A stretch of DNA of 45,192 bases from NCBI RefSeq assembly GCF_000757605.1, contig NZ_JQAK01000004.1, positions 7,501 through 52,692 on the forward strand, written 5' to 3'. Of the stretch, positions 1 to 8,525 are shown piece by piece. Below the pieces are notes generated by a model, which was not told the origin of the DNA, did no database searches, and saw only the letters and a program-made list of their open reading frames with translations. How positions within the stretch are numbered: position 1 is the stretch's first letter; each line of letters begins with the position of its first letter. Position numbers and translations under genes: made by a program. This stretch comes from Candidatus Paracaedibacter symbiosus (GTDB taxonomy: Bacteria; Pseudomonadota; Alphaproteobacteria; Paracaedibacterales; Paracaedibacteraceae).

Positions 1-1
1 T

Positions 2-88
2 TTTATTGGACAAAAAATGATCGGGGGTGAAACCGTTATTGCAGATCTTGCAAGCCCAAATGAGCAACGCGCTAGTTTAACTCATTAA
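2..88 (+). CDS. psd: phosphatidylserine decarboxylase, C-terminal fragment (cut by window edge)
   Basis: An open frame enters from the left edge and stops at a TAA 14 bases before pssA. Its 28 residues include GQKMIGGETVIADL, which resembles the conserved C-terminal strand of alphaproteobacterial Psd (pattern GQ-x3-GGET-x-ADL). Psd decarboxylates phosphatidylserine to phosphatidylethanolamine at the inner membrane, and psd-pssA is a common gene order in this class, which supports the call. The pyruvoyl-forming site and all of the catalytic part lie outside the window, so the assignment rests on this tail and on context. Confidence 0.7.
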   Translation, partial: FIGQKMIGGETVIADLASPNEQRASLTH

Positions 89-102
89 TTGAGGGAATAA
101 GT

Positions 103-921
103 ATGCGAAGAAATTCAAACAACCTGAGGGATAGGCTTACCAGCCACCTTCCCTCAAATCTCAAGAGAATCTCTAACAAACCACTCAATTTTGCCTCTAT
201 GCTTCCTAACATGACAACAGTCTTAGCCCTATGCACAGGGCTGAGCTCTGTTCGTTTTGCTCTTATGGGACAATGGGAGTTTGCGATCATTGCTATCTTT
301 GCGTCGGCAATTATGGACACGATGGATGGACGTTTAGCACGCTATCTTGGGAGTACCAGCCGTTTTGGGGCAGAGCTTGATTCTCTTTCCGACTTCATTT
401 GTTTTGGCGTATCACCAACGCTGATTGTCTATCTGAGATCTTTACATGAATGGAATGGTTTAGGTTGGATTATTACACTTTATTTCAGCGTCTGTATGGC
501 TCTGCGCCTTGCCAGATTCAACACGGTAAGCATTGAAGGTGACTCAGATAATTGGCCAGAAACCTACTTCATGGGAATCCCCGCCCCACCCGGTGCAATT
601 ATAGTTTTAATGCCATTAATGATTGATATTGTTTTAAAGAACATGTCAATTACTAGTCCAGTCACTTCTCCCTATGTGATGACAATTATGTTGTTGCTGG
701 TAGGTACCCTCTGCATAAGTAAAGTCCCTACATTTTCTCATAAGACGATTAAAATTGCCCCTAAATATGTACCTTATGTATTGATTTGTGTTGCACTCTT
801 AGGAGGAGCACTATTTGTGGAGCCATGGGTGACGTTATCTGTAATTTCAATTGCCTATCTATTTACAATTCCTTTTAGCATTACAAAATTCCGCAAGGAA
901 CATCGCGGATCTGCAACATAG
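103..921 (+). CDS. pssA: CDP-diacylglycerol--serine O-phosphatidyltransferase (phosphatidylserine synthase)
   Basis: Transfers phosphatidyl from CDP-diacylglycerol to L-serine, the step before Psd in phosphatidylethanolamine synthesis. The CDP-alcohol phosphotransferase motif D-x2-DG-x2-AR-x8-G-x3-D-x3-D is complete: D72, D75-G76, A79-R80, G89, D93 and D97. Several hydrophobic helices follow, as expected for an integral membrane enzyme. At 272 residues it is a normal size for the short bacterial type II-like form. The ATG start has GAGGG seven bases upstream. It sits 14 bases after psd, so the two are probably cotranscribed, and a strong terminator follows. Confidence 0.93.
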   Translation: MRRNSNNLRDRLTSHLPSNLKRISNKPLNFASMLPNMTTVLALCTGLSSVRFALMGQWEFAIIAIFASAIMDTMDGRLARYLGSTSRFGAELDSLSDFICFGVSPTLIVYLRSLHEWNGLGWIITLYFSVCMALRLARFNTVSIEGDSDNWPETYFMGIPAPPGAIIVLMPLMIDIVLKNMSITSPVTSPYVMTIMLLLVGTLCISKVPTFSHKTIKIAPKYVPYVLICVALLGGALFVEPWVTLSVISIAYLFTIPFSITKFRKEHRGSAT

Positions 922-933
922 CTTTTTTCAAAC

Positions 934-964
934 AAGAAGGCCCTCGACTGAGGGCTTTTTCTTT
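934..964 (+). terminator. intrinsic terminator after pssA
   Basis: A perfect 6-bp stem GCCCTC/GAGGGC (940-945 and 950-955) with loop GACT is followed by TTTTTCTTT. It begins about 20 bases after the pssA stop. Confidence 0.85.
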
Positions 965-1075
965 AGAGTGATTTTAGGCACTCATTTCTAATTTTCCCAA
1001 ATCTATTTTGACCTTTTTGACTGATAATCCTCGACCTAAATAAAGTTGGCTTATGAAGCAATCCTTACGCCATCT

Positions 1076-1126
1076 GGGGAACCTGGACCCGCTAGTCCCC
1101 TTCCATAAAGGAGGTCTTAACCCTCC
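1076..1126. other. two hairpins 3' of the CorC gene; possible terminator or structured RNA
   Basis: Hairpin A (1076-1100) pairs GGGGA with TCCCC and, inside it, CTGG with CTAG around loop ACCCG. Hairpin B (1110-1126) pairs GGAGG with CCTCC around a 7-base loop. Read on the minus strand, hairpin B starts about 6 bases after the CorC-like gene's stop and is followed by TTTAT, so it could terminate that gene. Hairpin A has no U-run. No RNA family is recognised. Confidence 0.35.
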
Positions 1127-1132
1127 CTGCTT

Positions 1133-2392
1133 TTATGACTCCGGCAGTAACCTGACGCGCAGAAGAGTGATTTGATTTCGGTGTCTTCTTAAGACTTCAA
1201 ATTTATAGTTGTTAACCATAAAGGTCTGTCCTATTTCTGGAATCATTCTGACCTCGTAAAGAAGAAGCCCTGCAATGGTCGATGCATCTTCATCAGGCAG
1301 TGTCCAATCAAGCTGGCGATTAATATCGCGGATCGTCACAGTCCCATCAATAATATAAGAACCATCCTCCTGAGGGCGAATCCCCCGCACAGCAATATCA
1401 TGCTCGTCAGTAATATCGCCAACGATTTCCTCAAGAATATCTTCAAGAGTGACGATCCCCATAAATGCACCATATTCATCTACAACGATAGCAAAATGCT
1501 CACGTCGATTACGAAATGCATGCAACTGATCGAGTAAATCGGCGTTTTCTGGAATAAACCAAGGCTTATTGACAACACTAGTGATATCAAGATCATCCAA
1601 ATGACCTTTGTGAGCTTGGACCGCGCGCAAAAGCGCCTTTGCATGAATAATTCCAATAATATTGTCAGGATCATCTTTCCATAGTGGCAGCCGAGTAAAG
1701 GGACTGGCAAGGACTTGTTCAACAATACGGCTAGAGCTATCATCAGCATCAATCATTGTGACGTTTTTGCGGTGAACCATAATCTCTTCCACATGGACGG
1801 AACCCAAGTCCAAAATGCTCTTCAACATGGCCCTTTCATTCCCCGCTCCTTGTGAAGTACTAAAGTGCATATCAATTGCGCCACGCAATTCTTCTAACGC
1901 CGCAAATTCCTCGTTTCCTTTTGATTTAAAACCAAAAAAACCTAGATGCCAACGGGCAAAATTATTAATTCCCAATGTAATTGGTTTGAAGATTTTGAAG
2001 ATGAACCAAATCGGCCAAATAAAGAAAAGGAGTACCCGCTCCGGTTGATTAACCGCGATAATTTTAGGCAAAGTTTCAGCATAGACAACTAACAACGCAC
2101 TGGTAATAAGTGGCGCATAAATCACTCCTTCGCGCCCAAAAAAATTCGTCAAAATATCGGTCACAGCAGACGTTGTAAATGTGATAATTAATGTATTACA
2201 TAGCAAAATAGCACTTAAGGAGAGACCTAGATTTTCGGTAAGCTCGCGCGTCAACCCAGCCCGCTTATTCCCACTTTTAAACATTTGATATAGCTTTGCT
2301 CTTGAGGCTGCTGTTATAGATGTTTCAGATGCAGATAAGGTAGCTGCCCCAATCATGAGGAGCAAAATAAGGATAATCATAAAAGTTAACAT
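1133..2392 (-). CDS. CNNM/CorC-type membrane protein with CBS pair (HlyC/CorC family)
   Basis: Three parts are visible in 419 residues. An N-terminal DUF21/CNNM membrane domain (about 1-190) has several long hydrophobic helices. A CBS-domain pair (about 205-330) includes IMVHRKNV and FAIVVDEYGAFMGIVTLEDILEEIVGDI, the latter highly typical of the family (quoted only in part here: VVDEYGAFMGIVTLEDILEE). A C-terminal CorC_HlyC domain closes the protein. Members are linked to Mg2+/Co2+ efflux and sometimes annotated as hemolysins; substrate cannot be read from sequence. In many alphaproteobacteria this gene follows aroK-aroB, and the same order is kept here with one unknown gene between. Confidence 0.88.
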   Translation of the reverse strand: MLTFMIILILLLMIGAATLSASETSITAASRAKLYQMFKSGNKRAGLTRELTENLGLSLSAILLCNTLIITFTTSAVTDILTNFFGREGVIYAPLITSALLVVYAETLPKIIAVNQPERVLLFFIWPIWFIFKIFKPITLGINNFARWHLGFFGFKSKGNEEFAALEELRGAIDMHFSTSQGAGNERAMLKSILDLGSVHVEEIMVHRKNVTMIDADDSSSRIVEQVLASPFTRLPLWKDDPDNIIGIIHAKALLRAVQAHKGHLDDLDITSVVNKPWFIPENADLLDQLHAFRNRREHFAIVVDEYGAFMGIVTLEDILEEIVGDITDEHDIAVRGIRPQEDGSYIIDGTVTIRDINRQLDWTLPDEDASTIAGLLLYEVRMIPEIGQTFMVNNYKFEVLRRHRNQITLLRVRLLPES

Positions 2393-2407
2393 AAAAATCT
2401 CAATAGG

Positions 2408-3073
2408 TTAATCGTAAAAAGCACTCTGTCGCTCACCATCTTCTTCGGACGCTGCAGGCATAAGAGTTGATATTTTTATTTGAGCTGGTGAGAGGGGGGA
2501 TAATTCTTCAGTCTCTTCCTTTCTCTTTTTTTTCAATTTATTACTTGTTACATGACAGGGCAATTGCTCCCCTTTTAATCTTTTATAAGACTCTACAATA
2601 GCTGAACTTTCAAGCGGCAAAGCTGAACTATCAAAATCATCTGTAGGATTTTCTAGCTTTTCAAACAGCGACTCAATAGCCGACACAAGCTCATAACAAT
2701 GTTTTGCCTGTGCCTGATCATTAATTGGATTCTCGCTTCCCTTTTCAAGGCGGGTCAACAATAGTTCGATATCTTTTAGCAAAAGATTATCCATGCTAGC
2801 AAACTTTTTGGCTGTTTCAAATTTCTGCAAGTGATTTTTATAGATGTGGATAAGCTCTTTAATGTCTACGCCTAAGTGAAAAAGATTCACTTGTTCAGTA
2901 AATAACTTTTCATGGATTTTAGCAAGGCGCCCTTTACGAGACTCTACCAAGCTCTTTAAGCGAGCCTCATAGGCCGTCTTTTCAGCATTTTCTGCGTTAG
3001 CCGACCCCATGATAATACTCGCAAGACTTGCCAGCAGAAGAGAACTCATCATCATTTTATTAATTATCCACAT
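2408..3073 (-). CDS. unknown exported protein, helical
   Basis: No family recognised. The 221 residues start with a signal peptide: a hydrophobic stretch SSLLLASLASIIMG followed by an ANA-EN cleavage site at about residue 27. The mature part is rich in Lys, Glu and Leu, with heptad-like segments at about 35-120 that suggest coiled coil, and two cysteines (in KHCYEL and LPCHVT). There is a basic patch KLKKKRKEE near the C-terminus. It lies between aroB and the CorC-like gene on the same strand with short gaps (15 and 44 bases), so it is probably cotranscribed with them. The ATG used has AGAG just before it; a start a few codons later is possible. Confidence 0.65.
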   Translation of the reverse strand: MWIINKMMMSSLLLASLASIIMGSANAENAEKTAYEARLKSLVESRKGRLAKIHEKLFTEQVNLFHLGVDIKELIHIYKNHLQKFETAKKFASMDNLLLKDIELLLTRLEKGSENPINDQAQAKHCYELVSAIESLFEKLENPTDDFDSSALPLESSAIVESYKRLKGEQLPCHVTSNKLKKKRKEETEELSPLSPAQIKISTLMPAASEEDGERQSAFYD

Positions 3074-3117
3074 CTCTTAGCTTACCTCTACTTACATGGA
3101 GTATATCAACTATTTAC

Positions 3118-4178
3118 TTAAAATAGAATGCTTTTCAAGTGAAGGAGATTAATCTCAAGTTTTTTTACCTTGCCTTCCGGCCCTGGAACAACGAAGATAA
3201 TGCGATTTACCTCGTTTTTTTTATCCTGCAATAATGCTTCCAAAAATAGTGACCATCTCTCTTTATTCACATAGTGATGAAATTGTGTTGGCAAGCTAAA
3301 CTTGATAAGTAGTTTTTCGATTACTTCTAAAGGAATCGTTTTTTCTCCCAACCGTTGCGCTAGCTGTAATTCTATGAGCATTCCCAAAGCCACCGCTTCG
3401 CCATGTAATAACTCGGGCGCAGTTTTTTCTAAGGCATGACCGATTGTGTGCCCAAAATTAAGACCAATACGCGTCCCTCCTTTAGCTTCATACCAATCAT
3501 TCCCTATAACCTCAAGCTTTGCCCGAATTGCCCCTTCCACCAAAGTTAGAATTTTTGGTACTTCAGGAGCCCCCAGTAACTGCAAAAGAGTTCCCTTTGA
3601 AAATGGCGCAATTTTAATAATTTCCGCCATGCCTGCCTTTACTTGCCGAGCATCAAGTGTCTCTAAAAAAATATCAGTGATATAAACTTGCTGAGCCGGC
3701 CAAAAGGCACCTAATTGGTTTTTACCGTAGGCTGTATTGATAGCAACCTTGCCACCAATACTGCTATCAACCTGCGACAAAAGGGTCGTTGGCAAGAAAA
3801 ACCAGGGAATACCGCGCTTGTAAATATTGGCAGCAAAGCCAGCAACATCCCCCAGACAGCCCCCCCTATCACCATGAGGGAATCATAGCGTTGACATTGG
3901 TTTTTTTGTAAAAACTCTACAATTTGCTCAACATTTGCCAACGTTTTAGCATTTTCTCCTCCCCTTAAAGAGAGTATTGGCATCTCTAAATCATTAAAGA
4001 GAGTAGGATAAAGTTGTTGAATCACTTTATCCACAACCCAAAAAGAACGATTAAAAGCTTGCCCCATAAGATTAGGCTTTATAACATTTGTAAGAGCATC
4101 CATTATATTGTTTTTCAAGAAGAAAATTTGACAATCATGCTTTTTCTCAATTGAAAATTGGATTTTGTTGGGTCGCAT
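3118..4178 (-). CDS. aroB: 3-dehydroquinate synthase, reading frame broken by one missing base
   Basis: Converts DAHP to 3-dehydroquinate, the second step of the shikimate pathway, in the cytoplasm. The gene is in two frames. Codons from 4178 give the N-terminal NAD-binding half (SLRGGE, then SLMVIGG), and codons to 3118 give the rest (SQVDSSIGGKVAIN, GLNFGHTIGHALE with metal-binding His, GEAVALGM). The break is at a run of seven C on the plus strand (3860-3866). Adding one base restores I-GGG-CLGDVAGFAANIYKRGIPWF, the expected family sequence (written here in parts), and a protein of about 353 residues, the usual length. All motifs are intact, so a 454 homopolymer miscall is more likely than a true pseudogene. 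Confidence 0.9.
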
Positions 4179-4393
4179 ATTTACATTTTACGTTCTAAGT
4201 ATATTTAGAATAAGTATGAGGCATCGATTGTAGATTTTCAAACTAGTAATCGAAGAGTATACCTCTTTACAATTAAAATAGTTTAATTTTTGGCTAAGAA
4301 AAACCGTGGGTAAAGTTTGGAGAAGACTAGTTGATAGCCTCCAAAGAGAAAAATATGACAATTTTGAAAGAGACCTATTAAGGAGAACCTCTT

Positions 4394-5125
4394 ATGGTAA
4401 TGCTTCTACGTAATTCAGAACGGGGCTTTCGAGACCATGGTTGGCTAAAAAGCTACCATAGTTTTTCCTTTGGTGACTACTATAATCCAACCTTCACTGG
4501 CTTTAGAAATCTGCGCGTTATTAATGAAGACTATATAAGCTCAAAAAGTGGATTCCCCACTCACGAGCATGCAAATATGGAAATTCTCACTTATATGTTG
4601 ACGGGAAGTCTCATGCATGAAGATACTCTTGGGCACAAAAAAGTTATCTATGGCGGTGATGTCCAATATATGCGCGCGGGGCACGGCATGAGTCATAGCG
4701 AATATAACAACTCAGCAACAGAAACAACCCATTTTTTGCAAATATGGCTCCTGCCCCTTAAACGAGATGTATTGCCAACGTACGATCAAATTAATCTGGA
4801 ACGAGCAATAATAGACAACAAGCTCAAACTTATTGCTGCAGGCTTAGGAGATGACTGGAATCGCAAGGCGGAGGGTGTCATTGAGTTAAATTCAGACGCC
4901 AAGATTTACGCCAGTATCCTCCATCCAAATTACGAGCTTACCCATACACCAATGCCCCATAAAAGTATTTGGATTCAGGTAATTACAGGCAAGATTATTG
5001 TCAATGGTTTACACCTTGAACGTGGAGACGCAATTGCGTTTGACTCAGGAGAACAAGTCTCAATACATGCAGTGCATGACTCGCACTTTTTATTATTTAA
5101 TTTGGGTTCCCCCGGGATGGTTTAA
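4394..5125 (+). CDS. pirin family protein (YhhW/quercetinase-like bicupin)
   Basis: The 243 residues carry the pirin signature. The N-terminal cupin has the metal-binding pattern FPTHEHANMEILTY and then GHGMSHSEYN; a second cupin lies in the C-terminal half. Bacterial members such as E. coli YhhW bind a divalent metal and some cleave quercetin; others bind regulators or pyruvate dehydrogenase, so the role is open. An AAGGAGA Shine-Dalgarno sequence stands about 8 bases before the ATG. The gene points opposite to its neighbours aroB and aroK and sits between them, splitting a pair that is usually adjacent in this class. Confidence 0.88.
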   Translation: MVMLLRNSERGFRDHGWLKSYHSFSFGDYYNPTFTGFRNLRVINEDYISSKSGFPTHEHANMEILTYMLTGSLMHEDTLGHKKVIYGGDVQYMRAGHGMSHSEYNNSATETTHFLQIWLLPLKRDVLPTYDQINLERAIIDNKLKLIAAGLGDDWNRKAEGVIELNSDAKIYASILHPNYELTHTPMPHKSIWIQVITGKIIVNGLHLERGDAIAFDSGEQVSIHAVHDSHFLLFNLGSPGMV

Positions 5126-5142
5126 GGGGTATGTCTTACCCC
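5126..5142. terminator. hairpin between convergent pirin gene and aroK
   Basis: A perfect GGGGTA/TACCCC stem with loop TGTCT lies directly after the pirin stop. There is no strong U-run on either strand, so it may be a weak bidirectional terminator or an mRNA 3'-end structure. Confidence 0.4.
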
Positions 5143-5154
5143 CTCCCGACCGAT

Positions 5155-5766
5155 TTAAATAGTCTTTAGAACATACTCAGTGGGATATTGATCCCGAATA
5201 AAATTAGCTAGCGCTAAAATTACCCGATCTACTGTTGCATTTGTTGGTTCATCGAGTGTTTCTACAACAACATCTGCTTTGGAATAGACGGGATCACGTT
5301 CCTTAATAAGCTGTTCCAAAGTTTCACGATGATTGGCAGCATCTTCAAGAAACGGACGATCTGTCCGTCTGGAAACACGTGCCACCAATGTATCTAAATC
5401 AGCCTTCAGCCAGACAGAAATTGCTTTGGATTTAATAGCTTCACGGCTCTTATCATTCATAAATGAACCACCACCTGTGGCAAGCACATGCACCGATTGA
5501 TCTAGCAAACGACTAATTACGCGATATTCACCGCTCCTGAAAGCCTCTTCGCCATAAACATTAAAGATATCTTTAATGGGACATCCTGCTGCTAATTCAA
5601 CCTCGTGATCCGAATCAAAAAAATCAACATCAAGGCGCTTTGCCAAACGTCGTCCAATACTGGTCTTACCCGCTCCCATCAGTCCAACAAGAACGATCGT
5701 CTTTGGAGGACGAAAGCTAAGTTGTGACGGGTTAATTGCCGTGAAATTCGATGCTGCCTGTTTCAT
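5155..5766 (-). CDS. aroK: shikimate kinase
   Basis: Phosphorylates shikimate at the 3-position with ATP. The P-loop GLMGAGKTS is at residues 28-36. The family's substrate-binding and lid motifs follow: FFDSD, the GGGSF glycine loop, and RTDRPFL with the lid arginines. The ATG at 5766 gives 203 residues, close to alphaproteobacterial relatives. The frame stays open upstream to a TTG at 5829, which would add 21 residues without family character. aroK normally pairs with aroB; here the pirin gene lies between them. Confidence 0.9.
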   Translation of the reverse strand: MKQAASNFTAINPSQLSFRPPKTIVLVGLMGAGKTSIGRRLAKRLDVDFFDSDHEVELAAGCPIKDIFNVYGEEAFRSGEYRVISRLLDQSVHVLATGGGSFMNDKSREAIKSKAISVWLKADLDTLVARVSRRTDRPFLEDAANHRETLEQLIKERDPVYSKADVVVETLDEPTNATVDRVILALANFIRDQYPTEYVLKTI

Positions 5767-5853
5767 GTCTAGCCATTCATTCCGTATATTAAACTTAAAA
5801 ACTGTTTGTAACTTCCCCACAGGTGACAAGTTATCGCTTAAATGAATATTGTC

Positions 5854-7212
5854 CTATTTCTGACTATTTTCAAGTACTTTTGCCTTACTATTCCAAGTTA
5901 GAGCAAAACATATACATGCTAGCATAGCAGAAATAATAAAGAAAATAAATCCACCATCCCAGCCGTAATTATCAGCAATCCAGCCAATACAAACACCGCT
6001 GATGGCGCTGCCACCCACATAACCAAAGGTCCCGGTTAGACCAACAGCCATACCAACGGCACGCTTTGATGCAAAGTCAGCCGCAGCGACTCCGACCAAA
6101 ACTTGCGGACCATAAACCAAGAATCCAACGGATGTCATTGCCAATGTATTCAATAAATCATATCCCGCTGGCACAAACCAGAAATAGCATAAGGCAACGA
6201 CCATGCACATCATATACAAAAAGCTTACAGGCCCACGTCTGCCAGCGAAGAGTTTATCCGACAACCAACCTGCTGCAACACCACCAAGCATCCCAGCAAT
6301 CTCAAAAGCGGCAACTTGCCACCCCGAAGAAGTCAGTGACGCCCCTTTAAGTTCGCTTAAGAATGTGGGCGCCCAATTGAAGACACCCATGCGTACCACA
6401 TAAAGGAACATATTGCCTAAACAAACCAACCAAAGCTCTTTATTATAGGCAAGTGTCGCAAAGAGCTCCTTCATATTCATATCACCATCGGAAATGCTTG
6501 CACTCTTTGCACTCACAAGACCGCTATGATCTTCAATAGAAGGTAAGCCTAATGATTCAGGTGTATCCCGCAACCGATTAAAGAGAAGGACAACCATAAC
6601 CAATGAAATAAGGGCGGGCACAAAAAAAGCACTACGCCATCCATAGTTTTGGATCAAATAGCCAGCAAGAACAGCAATAATCGCACCACCAAGCTGATGA
6701 GAAAGATTAGTAATCCCCCATTTTGTCCCAAGCTCAGTCGGACTAAACCAGTGCGTTAGAAGACGTGAGACGGGGGGCCAACCCATCGATTGAAACCATG
6801 CATTAAATGCCCATACCACTGTAAAAAAAGCAATACCGCTGCCCCAACCCATCACTAAACTCGTCAACGCGCCTCCCAAAAGGCCTAGACTCATGAAATA
6901 CCTAGCGTTAGAACGGTCACTCAAATAACCATTTAGAAGTTTGCCTATACCATAAATAATGGACCAAATTGTGATCACACCTCCAAGCTGAGTCTTTGTA
7001 TAACCAAGGTCAGCAGAGATGGCAGGGATCGCCATGGAAAAATTTTGGCGAACTAAATAAAATGCAGCGTAACCAAAAGCCATTGAATACAAGATTCGCA
7101 ACTGCCAATAAGAGTATTTTTTTTTAATATCGTTGGAATTATACTCTGGAGTTTGGGCTTCCCTATCAGGTATAACCTCTATATCTTCTATAGTTGAGCT
7201 AATTTGATTCAT
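5854..7212 (-). CDS. MFS transporter of the organophosphate:phosphate antiporter (OPA) family
   Basis: A 452-residue protein with 12 predicted hydrophobic helices and a charged N-terminal tail of about 30 residues. The first repeat has YLVRQNFSMAIP and GYLSDRSNARYF, which match the GlpT/UhpT/UhpC pattern, and NAWFQSMGWPPVSRLLTHWF is the typical OPA helix-4/5 segment. Known members exchange sugar phosphates or glycerol-3-phosphate for inorganic phosphate; UhpC is a sensor. The exact substrate cannot be read here. Such carriers are common in bacteria living inside eukaryotic cells. It is followed by aroK on the same strand, but the long spacing to the aroK ATG (about 87 bases) does not prove an operon. 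Confidence 0.85.
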   Translation of the reverse strand: MNQISSTIEDIEVIPDREAQTPEYNSNDIKKKYSYWQLRILYSMAFGYAAFYLVRQNFSMAIPAISADLGYTKTQLGGVITIWSIIYGIGKLLNGYLSDRSNARYFMSLGLLGGALTSLVMGWGSGIAFFTVVWAFNAWFQSMGWPPVSRLLTHWFSPTELGTKWGITNLSHQLGGAIIAVLAGYLIQNYGWRSAFFVPALISLVMVVLLFNRLRDTPESLGLPSIEDHSGLVSAKSASISDGDMNMKELFATLAYNKELWLVCLGNMFLYVVRMGVFNWAPTFLSELKGASLTSSGWQVAAFEIAGMLGGVAAGWLSDKLFAGRRGPVSFLYMMCMVVALCYFWFVPAGYDLLNTLAMTSVGFLVYGPQVLVGVAAADFASKRAVGMAVGLTGTFGYVGGSAISGVCIGWIADNYGWDGGFIFFIISAMLACICFALTWNSKAKVLENSQK

Positions 7213-7465
7213 GCTCTATCCTAAGTTAAAAACCATACAAAATTCTTTATTTACTAGCAAACATATAATGTTAAGCTAACAAATCATCAATGTGATTTTT
7301 CATTTGACTCGGAAATAGTTTAATTCGCAAGTAAAAAATTTAAATTTCTCTGCATAACGATATATGTTACCATAGTACCACAAAGAAAAATGTTGATTTT
7401 TCCATATGGTTAGATCATTATGCGGATAATATATATTAACAATTTCGAAAAAGGTTGCTCAAAAA

Positions 7466-7930
7466 ATGCAAACAATATCGATTAAACCCAGTGAAGTAAA
7501 AAAGAATTGGGTCCTTATCGATGCGCAAGATCTCATTCTTGGGAGACTTGCATCGATTATCGCTAACAGACTCCGCGGCAAGCATAAAGGGTCATACACA
7601 CCTCATGTTGATTGTGGTGACTATATTATTGTTATCAATGCTGAAAAAGTTCATTTGACAGGTAACAAGCTTGAAGACAAAAAATTCTACTGGCACACAG
7701 GTTATGCTGGCGGGATTAAAGAGCGAAAAATTGGTCAAATTTTGAGCGGCAAGCACCCTGAGCGCGTTGTCAAAAAAGCTGTTGAGCGTATGGTTCCACG
7801 TGGACCATTGGGACGCCAAATCATGAGCAACTTGAAAGTATATGTCGGTCCAAATCACCCACATCAAGCCCAAAACCCACAAGTTTTGAATGTGGCGGAA
7901 TTGAATCGTAAGAATGTAAGGAGCATCTAG
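7466..7930 (+). CDS. rplM: 50S ribosomal protein L13
   Basis: Assembly protein of the large ribosomal subunit. The 154 residues show the family's core: [16 protein letters not shown] near the N-terminus, [28 protein letters not shown], and [14 protein letters not shown]. The length is normal for the class. AAGG upstream of the ATG serves as a weak Shine-Dalgarno sequence. rpsI starts 2 bases after its stop, the universal rplM-rpsI operon. The 253-base AT-rich leader (7213-7465) probably holds the promoter shared with nothing else but shows no clear structure. Confidence 0.97.
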   Translation: MQTISIKPSEVKKNWVLIDAQDLILGRLASIIANRLRGKHKGSYTPHVDCGDYIIVINAEKVHLTGNKLEDKKFYWHTGYAGGIKERKIGQILSGKHPERVVKKAVERMVPRGPLGRQIMSNLKVYVGPNHPHQAQNPQVLNVAELNRKNVRSI

Positions 7931-7932
7931 TC

Positions 7933-8427
7933 GTGTCACGCGAAAAAATTCACTTAGAAGATCTTAAGTCTGCCGTCAAAGAAGCTGCAGCTCCTGCGGC
8001 TGAACGGTCCAGCACACCAGCTGAACCACAAATCGACGCTCAAGGTCGTGCGTATGCAACAGGTAAAAGAAAAAATGCTGTTGCTCGCGTTTGGATTAAA
8101 CCAGGCAACGGTAAGTTGATCGTCAACGGTCGCCCCGGTAGCCAATACTTTGCGCGCCCAGTATTACAAATGCTGATTGACCAACCATTCAAAACAACAA
8201 ATCGTCTCGGTCAATACGATATTTGGTGCACAGTTATTGGTGGCGGTCTTTCTGGTCAAGCAGGTGCCGTCCGTCATGGGATTAGCAAAGCGTTGGTTAA
8301 CTTTGAACCAACATTACGTTCCCCATTAAAACAGGGTGGTTTCCTCACTCGCGATAGCCGTGTTGTTGAACGTAAAAAATACGGTCAAGCAAAAGCACGC
8401 CGTCGTTTCCAATTCTCCAAGCGTTAA
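7933..8427 (+). CDS. rpsI: 30S ribosomal protein S9
   Basis: Small-subunit protein whose C-terminal tail reaches the P-site tRNA. The conserved core starts at [13 protein letters not shown] and ends with the canonical [11 protein letters not shown] tail. The first 45 residues, rich in Ala and Glu, are an extension common in alphaproteobacteria; the total is 164 residues. The start is GTG, 2 bases after the rplM stop, so translation is probably coupled. An excellent terminator follows. Confidence 0.97.
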   Translation: MSREKIHLEDLKSAVKEAAAPAAERSSTPAEPQIDAQGRAYATGKRKNAVARVWIKPGNGKLIVNGRPGSQYFARPVLQMLIDQPFKTTNRLGQYDIWCTVIGGGLSGQAGAVRHGISKALVNFEPTLRSPLKQGGFLTRDSRVVERKKYGQAKARRRFQFSKR

Positions 8428-8458
8428 TCGCTTTGGTTTTCGGAACACTTCCAAAAAG

Positions 8459-8486
8459 GAGAGCAATAAATTTGCTCTCTTTTTTT
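8459..8486 (+). terminator. intrinsic terminator of rplM-rpsI
   Basis: A perfect 8-bp stem GAGAGCAA/TTGCTCTC (8459-8466 and 8472-8479) with a 5-base loop is followed by seven T. Confidence 0.92.
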
Positions 8487-8495
8487 ATGTCTCTC

Positions 8496-8525
8496 CTAAG
8501 AGAAATAAAACTAAGAGAAATAAAA
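8496..8525 (+). repeat. 15-bp direct tandem repeat, two copies
   Basis: CTAAGAGAAATAAAA occurs twice without a gap (8496-8510 and 8511-8525) just after the rpsI terminator. Its AGAAATAA part occurs again right before the ldcA start, which links it to the larger decayed duplication. Confidence 0.8.

Noticed and set aside
4272-4285. TTAA-N6-TTAA near the pirin promoter as a CtrA box
   Set aside because: The spacer is six, not seven, and the area is very AT-rich.
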